Source of the DNA: Phascolarctos cinereus
Lineage: Eukaryota; Chordata; Mammalia; Diprotodontia; Phascolarctidae
Length of the DNA stretch: 64,000 nucleotides
Assembly (NCBI RefSeq): GCF_002099425.1
Contig: NW_018344228.1
Coordinates: 3,005,001-3,069,000, forward strand
Direction: 5' to 3'
Position numbers and translations under genes: made by a program. Below are positions 22,100 through 32,745 of this stretch, piece by piece. A model generated the notes under the pieces. That model did not search any database and was not told where the DNA came from. It saw only the letters and a program-made list of their open reading frames with translations. Every line of letters starts with the position of its first letter. Position 1 is the stretch's first letter.

Positions 22100-22620
22100 T
22101 TAGATATATTCCAAGAGGACTAAGATATTAAGTAACTTGGCATGGTCACATATGTAGTATATGAGCCAGAGCTTGATGCCCAATCTTCCTGGGCCCAAGG
22201 CCAGTCTAATTTATTACTCTTATTATTATACCTGTTTTTGTTGTTGGAATTTGCTACTTCTTGCTGTGTGATTTTGTGATGGGAGGGATCACTGGGACAG
22301 TATAGACATGACTCTACTTCAACAAAACTCTGTTAAATATCTACTATGCATGTATGAAGCATGTTGTAAGGGATATCAAGGTACAAAGTGACATCCTCTA
22401 TCCGCAAGGAGCTTAAAATATAGTGAGGAGTGAGATGTACACATGATAGGAAGAGATGGAACTCTTTTTTTTCTAAAGGAATTTGGAATTGATGCAATTT
22501 TGGAAATGAGACAAAGAGATTAAGCAGCTTGTTCAGGTTCACACAATAAGTTAGTGGCAGAGCTGGGACCAGAATTCAGGTTTTCTGACTTCCAAATCAG
22601 GTATATTTCTTTCCTCTCAT
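22100..22620 (-). repeat. Two MIR-like scraps flanking an old repeat
   Basis: 22125-22205 (tatgagccagagcttgatgc; cttcctgggcccaaggcc) and 22490-22620 (aaatgagacaaagagattaa; gcagagctgggaccagaatt) look like minus-strand MIR fragments. Between them 22330-22450 reads as the old repeat seen elsewhere (tatctactatgcatgtatga; cgcaaggagcttaaaatat). Confidence 0.5.
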
Positions 22621-22870
22621 TCCTTTATTTTCAGGGAAGAAGTGGAGGGAAGAATATGTAGGATATTTTGAAACATACCTAAGAACCTCTCAATTTCTCA
22701 ATATCAGTGATTTTTATTAATAAGCAATACATGCCTGATGCCAATTATATACATATATGATACTTAGGCTCCTAAGTTGTAGCTAGTTTTTATTAGCCCA
22801 CTTTCATGTCAGACTTTATAAATCTTTGAAAAATCACCCTTTGATGCGTTTTCAACTAAATTCAGTTAAA

Positions 22871-23230
22871 ATGCTCATTCAAACAAGGCTGCTTTTCTTT
22901 GTCGTACTCTCCTTGATCAACTTGGCTTATCCAACAGAGGTAATTAGGTTTGTGAATATTTTGATTGATGTGATGCATACTTTGTAGTAATAAACCATTT
23001 GCATTCTATGCATTCATTCAAAATATTCTTTTGAATATTGAATTTTGGAAAGTATTTGATTATTTCCTTTGACCTATTTTTTCTCTTCTCCTTGACTTTT
23101 CTTTAAAAGAAGCACACATTAATAACTGAACTCACCAATTTTTCTGACTTCTTAGTGTGCCAGAGAAAATTCATACACAGAAGTATCTGATAAAAAATAT
23201 TTACCCTCATTTCCTGTTAAATATAGATGA
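22871..23230 (+). CDS. Candidate two-exon small secreted peptide (unconfirmed)
   Basis: I do not recognise this gene. Exon 1 (22871-22939) codes 23 residues starting MLIQTRLLFF and ending YPTE, with a basic start and a hydrophobic core VVLSLINLA, like a signal peptide. It runs into gtaatt, a plausible splice donor, at 22940. A strong pyrimidine-rich acceptor (tttttctgacttcttag) ends at 23155. Phase-0 joining gives exon 2 (23156-23227), 24 residues starting CARENSYTEV, then TGA at 23228. The total is 47 residues with a single Cys. A TATA-like tttataaat lies at 22815-22823, some 50 bases upstream of the ATG. No canonical AATAAA is close after the stop. The stretch is free of recognised repeats. 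Phase-0 exon order is usual in the casein/statherin (SCPP) family, but the match is too weak to claim. It may be a decayed gene, a part of a longer gene, or chance. Confidence 0.2.
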
Positions 23231-23329
23231 TAGGATTTGCTTATCTTCTTAATGGTACCATTTTAAATTCATCATTTCATTTATATTATAATAAGTTTAA
23301 GAAATTAGAATGTGAAGCCAGGGGAAAAG

Positions 23330-23555
23330 CAAAAACAAAAAACACAAACTTAAAGATCATTCAGTCTAAACCCATAATTTTATGGATGAGGAAACTGTAT
23401 CACAATGAGACTAGAATTAGCTTCCCAATGTTACACAGGGGGGAGGTATCAGAGCCAGGATTCAAAACCAGTTATTCTATCTCTAAAACTAATCTTTTCT
23501 ACTATACCATCATGCTTCTTGGTCGAGAGATACTGAAATCATGTAATCATAGTAT
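23330..23555 (-). repeat. MIR-like SINE, minus strand
   Basis: Reads tttatggatgaggaaactg, then ttacacaggggggaggtatc, gagccaggattcaaaacc and an actataccatcatgc end, the order of a minus-strand MIR. Just left of the HAL1 insertion. Confidence 0.65.
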
Positions 23556-23569
23556 TGAAAGTGGTAATA

Positions 23570-23590
23570 GGGGCGGAGCCAAGATGGCAG
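23570..23590 (+). promoter_or_regulatory. L1 5' terminus with YY1-like CAAGATGG
   Basis: gggcggagccaagatggc at the exact 5' end. Human L1 also starts with a GGAGCCAAGATGGCC stretch in which YY1 binds and fixes the transcription start. The same CAAGATGG lies at the 5' ends at 3074 and 30645, and in reverse near 49280. Function here is inferred. Confidence 0.6.
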
Positions 23591-24394
23591 AGTGAAAGCA
23601 GTGACTTACTTGAGCTCTCCTCCAAACCCCTCCAAATACTCATAAAAAATGGCTCTAAACAAATTCTGAAGCATCAGAACCCACAAAAAAACAGAGTGAA
23701 ACAAATTTCCAGCCCAAGACAACGTGGATGATTGATCAGAAAGGTGTGTCGCGGCAGCGTGGGCGCGCAGGCTGCAGCAAACCTGGAGCAGGCCTCAGAG
23801 GACTGAATCTCAGGCAGCTGTGTAGGTTTCCAGATTCCTCAATCCACCAATGCCAAAGACAAATTAGAAGGTCAGTGGGAAAAGTCTGTTTCTGTCGGTG
23901 CCTGAGAAAGGAAGGCGGGGTTTCAGCTTCATTCCCCAAGAGCGTGGCCCTGTGGGGGGCAGCTGCTTCCCGAGCTTCGGCCTGCGGAGGGGGAATCCAG
24001 TGGCTGATCAGAGAGGGATTGCAGGGATCTCTTTGCCAGTGCTGAGGCAGGAATCTCTTCCTTTCCCCATGTTTAGATCTGGGCCACAGTTCTGGGCAGC
24101 AGTGCTGGGGTGAGGAGGAGCGCTGGCTTGGTGGAGCTTGTACTGATTGCGGAGAGAAGCCCCTTCTCACAGTTACAGGACAGAAAGGAGTACTTGTAGT
24201 GGCAGGCCAGGAAAGCAGTAAACACCTTGCCCCTTATCATACCACCTTGGAAGAACTGAAAATTTACAGGTCCCTACAAGTATCTCTGAAAACAGCTGTA
24301 CAAACCCCCGAAGCTTGGGACAGTACATTCTCCCCATTGGAAGCAGATTCGTACCTTAACAAAGAGTTTAAAACTCAAGTAATTGGCCGGAATC

Positions 24395-25413
24395 ATGAGC
24401 AAGCAGGGCAAAAAGAGTCAGACTATGTTATCTTACTTTGGTGAAAAAGAAGATCAAAATACACAACCAGAAGACAACAAAGTCAAAGCTCCTACATCCA
24501 AAGCCTCCAAGAAAAATATGAATTGGTCCCAGGCCATGGAAGAGCTCAAAAATGAATTTGAGAAGCAAGTTAGAGAAGTAGAGGAAAAACTGAGAGTGAT
24601 GCTAAAGGAGACCCAAAAAAATACTGAAGAAAATAACACCTTAAAAAATAGCCTAACCCAAATGGCAAAAGAGGTCCAAAAAGCCAATGAGGAGAAAAAT
24701 GCCCTAAAAAGCAAAATTGGCCAGATGGAAAAGGAAGTCCAAAAGCTTACTGAAGAAAATACTTCCTTAAAAATTAGAATAGAGCAATTGGAAGATAGTG
24801 ACTTTATGAGAAATCAAGATACTGTAAAACAAATCCAAAAGAATGAAAAATTAGAAAACAATGTGAAATATCTCATTGGAAAAACAACTGACCTGGAAAA
24901 TAGATCCATGGAAGAGAATTTAAAAATTATTGGACTATCTGAAAGCCATGATCAAAAAAAGAGCCTAGATATCATCTTTCAAGAAATTATCAAGGAAAAC
25001 TGCCCTGATATATTAGAACCAGAGGCAAAATAGAAATTGAAAGAATCCACAGATCTCCTCCTGAAAGAGATCCCCAAAGGAAAACTCCTAGGAATATTGT
25101 AGCCAAATTCCAGAGTTCCCAGGTCAAGGAGAAAATATTACAAGCTGCCAGAAGGAAACAATTCAAGTACTGTGGAAACACAATCAGGCTAACACAAGAT
25201 TTAGCAGCTTCTACATTAAAGGAATATAATATTCCAGAGGGCAAAGGAGATAGGATTACAACCAAGAATCACCTACCCAGCAAAACTGAGTATAATCCTT
25301 CATGGGAAAAAATGGTCATTCAGTGAAATAGAGGACTTTCAAGCATTCTGATGAAAAGACCAGAGCTGAATAGAAAATTTGACTTTCAAATACAGGACTC
25401 CAGTGGAACATGA
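24395..25413 (+). pseudogene. HAL1 ORF1, nearly intact
   Basis: ATG at 24395 (the in-frame TTG at 24383 is not the likely start). MSKQGKKSQTMLSYFGEKED N-terminus, coiled coil to about residue 145 (NTLKNSLTQMAKEVQKANEE and related heptads), then the RRM region with YLIGKTTDLENRSMEENLKI and IIGLSESHDQKKSLDIIFQE. The frame closes at 25031 (TAG) because one base is missing in ccagaggcaaaa compared with ccagaaggcaaaa of the A' tail at 10410. In the shifted frame the C-terminal domain follows (IHRSPPERDPQRKTPRN; LAASTLKEYN) to a stop about 25413. Encodes the L1 RNA-binding chaperone; probably only one or a few changes from intact up to the C-terminal domain. Confidence 0.8.
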
Positions 25414-26439
25414 AGAGGTAAACAGGAAAGAGAAATCATAAGAGACTTATTAAGATTGAACTGTTTACATTCCTGCATGGAAAGATGATATTTATAACTC
25501 ATGAGACCTTTGTCAGTATCAGGGTAGTTGGAGGAAAAAAATTATATGTATGTATATGTAGATAGATAGATAGAGGGCACAGGGTGAGTTGAAGATTAAG
25601 GGGTCATATCTGGAGAATAAAATTAAGGGATGAGAGAGGATTATATTTGGAGAAGAAGAAAGGGAGAGGTAGAATGGGGTAAATTATCTCACAAAAAAAA
25701 ACAACAGAAAAGTCTCTTACAGTGGAAGGGGAAACAGGGGAAGGTGAGAGGGAATGAGTGAATCTTATTCTCATAGGATTTGGCTTAAGGAGGGAATAAC
25801 ATACACATTCAATTGGGTATGGAAATCTGTCTTACCCTACAGGAAAATAGGGGGAGAAGGGGACAAGAGAGCAGGGGGATGATAGAGAGGAGGGCAGATT
25901 GGGAAAGGGGTAATCATACTTCTGAGGAGACACAGGGTCAAAAGAAAGAATAGAATAAATGGGAGGGCAGGATAGGATTAAGGGAAATAGAGTTAGTTTT
26001 TCACAACATGTCTACTATGGATGTGTTTTGCATAACTGCACATGTACAACTTATATTGAGTTGCTTGCCTTTTCAATGAGGGTGGGTGGGGAGGGAGGAA
26101 GAGAGAAAATTTGAAACCTAAAGTTTTAAAAACATATGTTTAAAAAAAATGTTTTCACATGCTACTGGGAAATAAATATAGGAAATGGGGTACAGAAGTC
26201 TATCCTGCCCTACAGGAAAATAGAAGGGGAAGGGGATAAGAGAAGGGGAGAGAGATAGAAGAGAGGACAGAGTAGGGGAAGGGATATTCAGAATGCATGA
26301 CATCTTGGGGTGGGGGGAGGGGGGAGATGGGGTGAAAATTTGGAACTCAAAAACTTGTGGAAGGGAATGTTGAAAACTAAAAATAAATAAATTTATATTA
26401 AAAAAAATGAAAGTGGTAATAAAACAGAGTAAATTGAAT

Positions 26440-26605
26440 AAAAAAAACCACATATTTTACAGGTGTGGAAATTGAGGCCCGAGGAAATTGGCTTAGTGGC
26501 CTACCCAATGGCTTCCAGGTAATAAATATATAGCAGAGATAAAAGTTGAGTTGGGGGTCTCCTTACTCAAAATCCATTTACCTTACCATTATGTTATATT
26601 ATCTT
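26440..26605 (-). repeat. MIR-like SINE, minus strand
   Basis: ttacaggtgtggaaattgagg, then a diverged tcagagataaaagttgagt and an accttaccattatg end. Confidence 0.55.
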
Positions 26606-26638
26606 TACTATCCCTCATTTATATTAGAGGAGAAACAA

Positions 26639-26639
<1 letters not shown>

Positions 26640-26676
<37 letters not shown>
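26640..26676. repeat. (CA)n microsatellite
   Basis: About 18 CA units. Confidence 0.95.
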
Positions 26677-26678
<2 letters not shown>

Positions 26679-26699
26679 CTTAAGTAATTCAACTATGCA

Positions 26700-26855
26700 T
26701 ACAGTAAATTAGTGGAGAGCTGGGCCCATAAAGCATGTTTTCTGACTTCCAAATGAGAGATATTTTCCCTATACTATATTATTTTCCATGTGTGACAGCT
26801 AACTTCCTTTCTTCCTTCTTTCCTGCCTGCCTTCCTTCCCTCTTTCCTTCCTAAA
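26700..26855. repeat. MIR scrap and (CTTC)n tract
   Basis: 26700-26790 is a minus-strand MIR end (gagagctgggcccataaag; tctgacttccaaatgagag). 26808-26855 is an imperfect CTTC/CCTT run. Confidence 0.5.
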
Positions 26856-28620
26856 ATGAAAAAGACAAAGCCAAAGTTCATTTTTACCCATGCAAGTAAT
26901 GCAATTACTTGATTGCATTTTCAATCAGTTCAGCCAAAATTACTGAAACGGTTATGTGTGTAGACAAGAGGATCAATCTAAAAGAGATATGTTGTTTCTT
27001 AAATTAATTTTATTGCTATTTATTCATGATGGCATAAGTATTTTTGTCAGTGACCAGTATAGTGTGTGTCTATTATAACATACCTTAAGATTTTAGCAGT
27101 TAATGAGACCAAATTTCTGTCTGTAGAAGTAAAGATAAATGACAGGTCAAGAATTTGTGTGGCATTGGATCCATTTGTTACTTATACTATATTGAAAGTG
27201 TCAATGCAACCTTTATTTGGGTAATGTCCCTTCCTATGTAGAAAATGTCTATTAAGTATAGTGAATGTTAACCCTCTCTGATTGTATATTAAGAGTTAAT
27301 GGCTTGCAACAAAATAGATTATAACAATTGTAATGTCTTAGCTGATTAAAGATCCAACTAGGTTCCCCCCCTCCATTTTGTAGCCTTTTCAAGAAATTTT
27401 ACTGTGTTCTCCACCATTTCCCTCCAATCCCAAACTTCTAAGATGTTAACAACTTCTTCCACGATCATTCTCAGGACAATTATCAGCAGAATGACTAGGT
27501 GTTCCATTCTGAGATAATAACCACCTCCCAGCATTAATGAATGTACATCATCCTTAGGCTTAATGATGAGAGACCGTTCAGTATGTATCTCCCACAGACA
27601 TAATGCTTACCTATGTCTAAGGGTGCTGAGAAAGTTACTATATATTGAGGTCAAGCATCAAAAAAAGCCAATCTTTCAGTCAGAAAGATTATCTACAAGC
27701 TCATGCATAGAGACTCTGTGGTCCCAACCAGTCCTACCCTTCTACCCCTTCAAGGCTAATTAACTACAAAACGGTACTTTAATGATTGACATTGGAAATA
27801 GAACTTTGTTTCGCCCTATGTAAGACCAACTCAAACCCAGATCATATCCTGTAATAAATGTTAGCTGTTGAGGAGCACTCTGCTCAGACTGTCCTGCTGC
27901 CAATTACAGCTGCTGTTGAAGATTCACTGTTTTCTGCCTTCCACATACAAAGCAGCTAAGGAGAAATGTGCATTGTATATAGGCCTCAGAGGAATTTGAG
28001 AGGCACTTAAATACCAGAGTCTTTCTCCATCATCTTGGGGCCTGGCCAGCTGTGTGATAGCCCTCACTAAAACTGACTTGAATATGGAAGTTATGCCTGG
28101 CTCTGCTTTCATTTTTTAATGCTGCAGTGGTAACACTTATCACATAACCATCCATCTACAGAGTATTTGCTGCCAAATTTTCTGAGGAATGAATGAGTAG
28201 AAGATGTTAATCACTTCTCTAGCCTCTGAAATTACCCCCTCAAACTGAGGACAACTGGTACATGGAGTGGAAAATGCAACAGGAAGGGAGATCTATATGA
28301 TTCAAATTAGTAATTTACTAATTATTAACAATGATTAAATTTTCCATGATAACACATTCTTGTTATAAATTATAGCAATTCTATAATATTCATGACTACG
28401 AGCATGGCAAGTTCAACTAATTGTCTTAGTTAAATGAGAAGTGATTTTTTTTTTTTGCTATTGGATATTGTTGCTGGATTTTTAATTTTTTTTTTCATTT
28501 TGGGGGCTGTCATTTGTAGATCAAGATATGATTTTTATTCTTTTAAAGTATGCATGCCTAAATTGTGTAATCTGAATAATTTTGATAATTTTTCCTGCAT
28601 CTTACCCTTCATGTGTTTAA
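26856..28620. other. No gene or clear repeat
   Basis: Unique-looking stretch. Plus frame 27563-27763 and minus frame 28112-27924 are unrecognised and lack start-context or splice support. An AATAAA-containing segment (about 27850) is discussed under rejected items. Confidence 0.4.
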
Positions 28621-28629
28621 CATATTGCT

Positions 28630-28740
28630 GAGCAGTAGTATGACACAGTGGCTAGAGTCAGGAAGATCAGGGCTTCAGTTTTCCTTCTAACATATACTAG
28701 TTGTTTGACTATAAGCATGTTTTTGTGCTCAAAGATATTA
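28630..28740 (+). repeat. SINE head scrap
   Basis: agtagtatgacacagtggct, agtcaggaagatcagggct and actagttgtttgactataag follow the tRNA-headed SINE order, strongly diverged. Confidence 0.5.
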
Positions 28741-29349
28741 TTCTCCCTGACCATAAATTACAGACTAATTGCTTCTAAAATACAATGAGGAAATCATAAG
28801 TCTAGGGCAGAACAGACCAAAACAAAACAAAAAATCCAAACAAATTTGAAACAAAACCAATAACCTCCCACTAAAGATATGAAAAAGAATAAATCCTCAA
28901 ATGTAAGAAGTTTCTTGTAATAGATATCTTAAATAGACCATGCAGCATGTGGTGGAAATTGAAGCTAGTATCATAATGAACTTCTAGTTACAGCAACCTC
29001 TTTCAACTCAATGGTATATGAATATCATCATAAATTCTTCAGACTGATAATAATCACATTCATAAAGTGTACAGTGAGAAAAAATATGCACTCAGCAAAG
29101 AGCAATGTACTAATGACAAGCAAATGACAAGCATGAATAAGACTAAAATCATGACTGCCTAGAATAGTGAAATCCAGCATGCAGGCTAAAATATTTAGGC
29201 CTGAAATTATTTGGGGAAGTAATTGTCACACACTCCTATTGACCACACCAATATTATGAACATAGAAAAAATATTGTGAAAACTAATATGACCTTTGGAA
29301 AAAAGATATCCAGCAGAAATATGACCTCAAGAGGAACTGAAATAATACA
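28741..29349. other. No gene or clear repeat
   Basis: AT-rich; several A-rich runs. Nothing recognised. Confidence 0.4.
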
Positions 29350-29530
29350 ATAGCTCCATTTGCTTCAGTTTCTTCATCTATAAAGGGGCATAATAATAAC
29401 ACTTACTTCCCTGTAATTGTAAGTATAAAATGAAACAATATTTGCAAAACACTTTGCAAATCTTAAATCACTATGTAAATACCAGCAATTATTATTGTCA
29501 TTTTCAATGACTGTTATTATAATGTTAATA
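29350..29530 (+). repeat. MIR 3' half, plus strand
   Basis: gcttcagtttcttcatctat, gtaagtataaaatgaaacaa, tttgcaaaacactttgcaaa and the attattattg end. Confidence 0.65.
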
Positions 29531-29642
29531 GTATCTTATCTATATGTTCACAATGGTATAATTCCCATGAGTGGCACCTTCACCTTCTTGACCTTATCTG
29601 AAGCCACAGTTTATTATGTTTATCTGAAGCTATAGTTGAAAT

Positions 29643-29647
<5 letters not shown>

Positions 29648-29701
<54 letters not shown>
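29648..29701. repeat. (CA)n microsatellite
   Basis: About 27 CA units. A second CA/TA mixture lies at 29893-29950. Confidence 0.95.
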
Positions 29702-29704
<3 letters not shown>

Positions 29705-30084
29705 GTCCACCAAAAATGAATTCTGATCTAATCCAACAAACATTTATTACCAGAATAAATTGTTGGAAGTTAAAAGTTACTCATTGCTTTTTGATGTTTA
29801 CATTGACATGTAAGTTCAATTTGGTTTGCCTTGGATGGATTTTTAAAATTGTGTTTTGTGGACATTTAATTTTTATATTACCTTGGGTGTGTATGTGTGT
29901 GCACACACACACACACACATATATACATACATATGTGTGTATATATGTATCCTTTATTTTATATACAACTGTTCATCCTCAGTAACAAATATTTTAAAAG
30001 AAAAAGAACAAAAAGTCAGCTCAGCAAAGCAATCAACATATAAATTGATCATGTCTTGGAATGTTTTATACTTATAATCTCTTA

Positions 30085-30635
30085 CCTATACAATAAAATA
30101 AGGTAGTCTCATTTTCTCAATACTTTTCCAGGGTAGCACTTGGTCATTAAAATTAGATAATATTCCATATAATTTTACTTTTTCTTAACATGAGCATTTT
30201 TGCCATTGTTGTGTGTATATTTTTTCTAATTCTTCTTAATTCACTGTTTATATACATCTTCTATGAATTATTTCTCTAAATGTATTAACTGTTTCCTGTG
30301 GAACAATACTATTCCATTACAATCATGTACAGTGGCTTTCCCTCTTTGCTTTCTGTTGTTGAATGGATAATGATCTAATTGTTATCTTTGCTGGTACATA
30401 ATGAATAATTTGATGCAAATGTGACTTTTTCTGTCATTTGCCCATTCAGGGTATATGCAATAGACTAGTTCAAAAGGTGTGAATATTTTGATGCATTTGT
30501 ATACAGTCTGTTCCCCTAAATTAGTTTTATATTGTAATATAGTTCGATGGTAATCCTAAACTCTCTACACCTTAATTAGTTATATTTGCATAGTGTTGTT
30601 TCTTTTGCCTGAGTACTTCAGACACATCTCACTTT
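30085..30635 (-). mobile_element. Old L1 ORF2 end, minus strand
   Basis: aatactattccattacaatc and a diverged follow-on (gttgttgaatggataatgat; tttctgtcatttgcccattc) resemble the minus-strand ORF2 C-terminus and 3' UTR. Clearly older than L1-B and L1-F. Limits are uncertain. Confidence 0.5.
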
Positions 30636-31765
30636 GGGGCAGAGCCAAGATGGAGGAGTAGAAGAAGCAACCCAGCCAAACTTGCTCAATATTACCCTTC
30701 AAACATCTTTAAATCAAATTCTGGAGTGACGTAGCCCACAAAAGTTTGAGGAGAGCCAAAAACAACTTAAGAGGTTGGTAGAAGGAGTCAATGAATGGAA
30801 GCTGGCCTATGGCACATGCAGCAGCAACACTAACAATAGGCTGTGGAAGTGACTGTAATAGCAGCAGCAGTAGCTTCGGGAACTCTCATTTCAAAAACAT
30901 TCCAAGCCAGAGAACACTAGTGCTTGGGGCCACAGGGGAGCAAAGGCCTCTCCTGGGTAAGGACAAGAGAGTAAACCAAGTTAGTAGTGAGCACAATTAT
31001 CCCTTGAGCACACAATTTTGGAATCACCAAAAAAGTACAGATCCCATAACTAGAACTGAAAATAGCACAAAAAAAAAAAAAACCCTGGAAGTTGGATAGT
31101 GCAACTTTATGTCCTAAAGTGAGCAAAGTCCAACTTTAACATAAAGTTCAAAGTCAAGTAATAGAGTGGAAAAATGTGCAAACAACAGCAACAATAAACA
31201 ATAACCAGACAATGAAAAGCTATTATACTGACATAGAAGATCAAGATACAAACACAAAAGTAGAGACAATGTGCAAGCAGCTAGAAGCAAAGACTCAAAG
31301 AAAATGCAAACTGGACATAAGCACAACAAGAATTTCTGGAAAAGCCAATGAAAGAAGTAAGTAGTAGATGGAAAATTAAAAAAAAAGAAATGAAAGTGAT
31401 ACAACAAAATTATGAAAAGAGAATTAGCAGTTTGACAAAATAGACATAAAAATAATGAAAAAATAATTAGTTAAAATAAAGAATTGACCAAACAATAAAA
31501 GGCACAAAAATTCACTAATGAAAAATTCCTTAAAAAAGCAGAATTGGCCAAGTGGAAAAAGGTGTACAAAAGCTCACTGAAGAAAATAATTCCTTGAAAA
31601 TTAGAATTGGACAAGTGGAAGCTAAAGAGACATCAAAAAATAAAATAAAGCCCAACAAATAAAAAGAAGAAAATTTGAAATATATCATTGGAAAAATAAC
31701 TACCATAAAAATAGATTGAGAAGAGATAATTTAATAACTATTTTGCTACCTGAAAGCTATTATTA
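30636..31765 (+). mobile_element. L1-E, 5' UTR and ORF1 part
   Basis: Starts ggggcagagccaagatggag at 30636. 5' UTR to about 31175, then a heavily decayed ORF1 (tgaaaagctattatactgac; agatcaagatacaaacac). The coiled coil is visible at 31540-31630 (aattggccaagtggaaaaag; ctcactgaagaaaataattc) and an RRM start at 31680-31760 (atatatcattggaaaaataa; ctacctgaaagc). It stops at about 31765 where the minus-strand L1-D begins. Confidence 0.7.
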
Positions 31766-31974
31766 TTTTAAAAATTATTTATTTTATTCTGAACTTAAGA
31801 AATAAACAAGCATTTCCATAACAAGTGGGACAGAAAAACAGGATTACACCTGAAATTATAGATCCATTATGTACATCTTCACTATTCCTTTCAAATATAC
31901 AACAAAGTTGTCATGTGACTTTTTTTTTCCATAACCTCCACCCCAAACTTGGGATGGCTACCATTAGACACAAA

Positions 31975-31977
<3 letters not shown>

Positions 31978-32016
<39 letters not shown>

Positions 32017-32024
32017 TGTGTGTG
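31978..32024. repeat. (TG)n microsatellite in L1-D 3' UTR
   Basis: About 20 TG units with a CT interruption. Confidence 0.9.
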
Positions 32025-32687
32025 TTACATATGTCAGTTCTTTTTCTGGATTAAAATATCATCTTCCTTCATAGCCTGTTTGTGGTTAATTTGGGTATTA
32101 ATAATAGTCAGAATCACTTGGCTGCTCAAAGTTGTTCTTAAAACAATACCACTGTTAACGTATACCATGTTCTCTTGGTTCTGCTGATTTTGCTCTTCAT
32201 TATTCCATGGAGGTCTTTCTGTGCTTTTCTAAAATAGCAGAGTAATGTTCTATCATGAATAACCATAATTTGTTTAGTCATTTCCCTACTGATAGGCGTC
32301 CTCACAAATTCCGGCTCTTTGCTACTACAAAGAGAGCTGCTAACATACTTTTGAATGCATAGGTTCTTCCCATTTCCCCTAATCATATTGGGAAACACAC
32401 TAATAGTAGTATTACTGGGTAAAAGGGTATATAGACAAAATTCAATAACTCTTTGGGCAAAATTCCAAATCTCTCTCCAAAATGGTTGGATCAGCTCACA
32501 GATCTACCGACAATGAATTAAGATCCCAATTTTTCTATATCACTTCCAACATTTGTCATTTTCCTCTTCTATCATTTTAGTCAGTCTGATAGGTATAAAA
32601 TGTAATCTCAGGGTTGTTTTAATTTGAATTTCTCTAATCAATAATGATTTACAGCATTTTTCATATGACTATATATGCAGATATATT

Positions 32688-32745
32688 ACATTACATTATA
32701 TTACATTATATCACATTACATTACATTATAGTATAGTATTATTAT
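32688..32745. repeat. (TTACA)n-like tract
   Basis: Imperfect TTACATTATA units inside L1-D. Confidence 0.8.

Larger units (their letters stand above)
23570..26407 (+). mobile_element. HAL1-type element (ORF1 only), perfect TSD
   Basis: Flanked by tgaaagtggtaata at 23556-23569 and 26408-26421, a perfect 14-bp TSD, so the insertion is recent relative to most of the window. Order: 5' terminus gggcggagccaagatgg, GC-rich 5' UTR, ORF1 (24395-25413), purine-rich spacer (25414-26000), a first 3' end (26005-26175: ttgcttgccttttcaatgag to the aaataaat near 26171), then a second spacer-plus-3' UTR segment of another L1 type (26176-26400: catgacatcttggggtgggg, aatttggaactcaaaaactt) and the A-rich tail. 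ORF2 is absent. It would depend on L1 proteins in trans. Confidence 0.85.

Noticed and set aside
22940-23230. The candidate peptide considered as beta-defensin or kappa-casein
   Set aside because: Only one Cys, so no defensin pattern; the casein-like resemblance (Cys followed by an SDKKY-type stretch) is too short to support homology.
27560-28140. Stretch with AATAAA near 27850 followed by a CT-rich end, faintly like a solo LTR of an old endogenous retrovirus
   Set aside because: No flanking duplication, no clear ends, no internal retroviral part; left unassigned.
29648-29952. CA and TA runs considered as a CRISPR-like or satellite array
   Set aside because: Simple dinucleotide runs without spacers.
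30636-32100. Plus-strand L1 5' part followed by minus-strand L1 3' end, as if a 5' inversion by twin priming
   Set aside because: The geometry is wrong for twin priming: the inverted part would lie at the 5' side of its own 3' end, and the two parts look like different subfamilies. Nesting explains it better.
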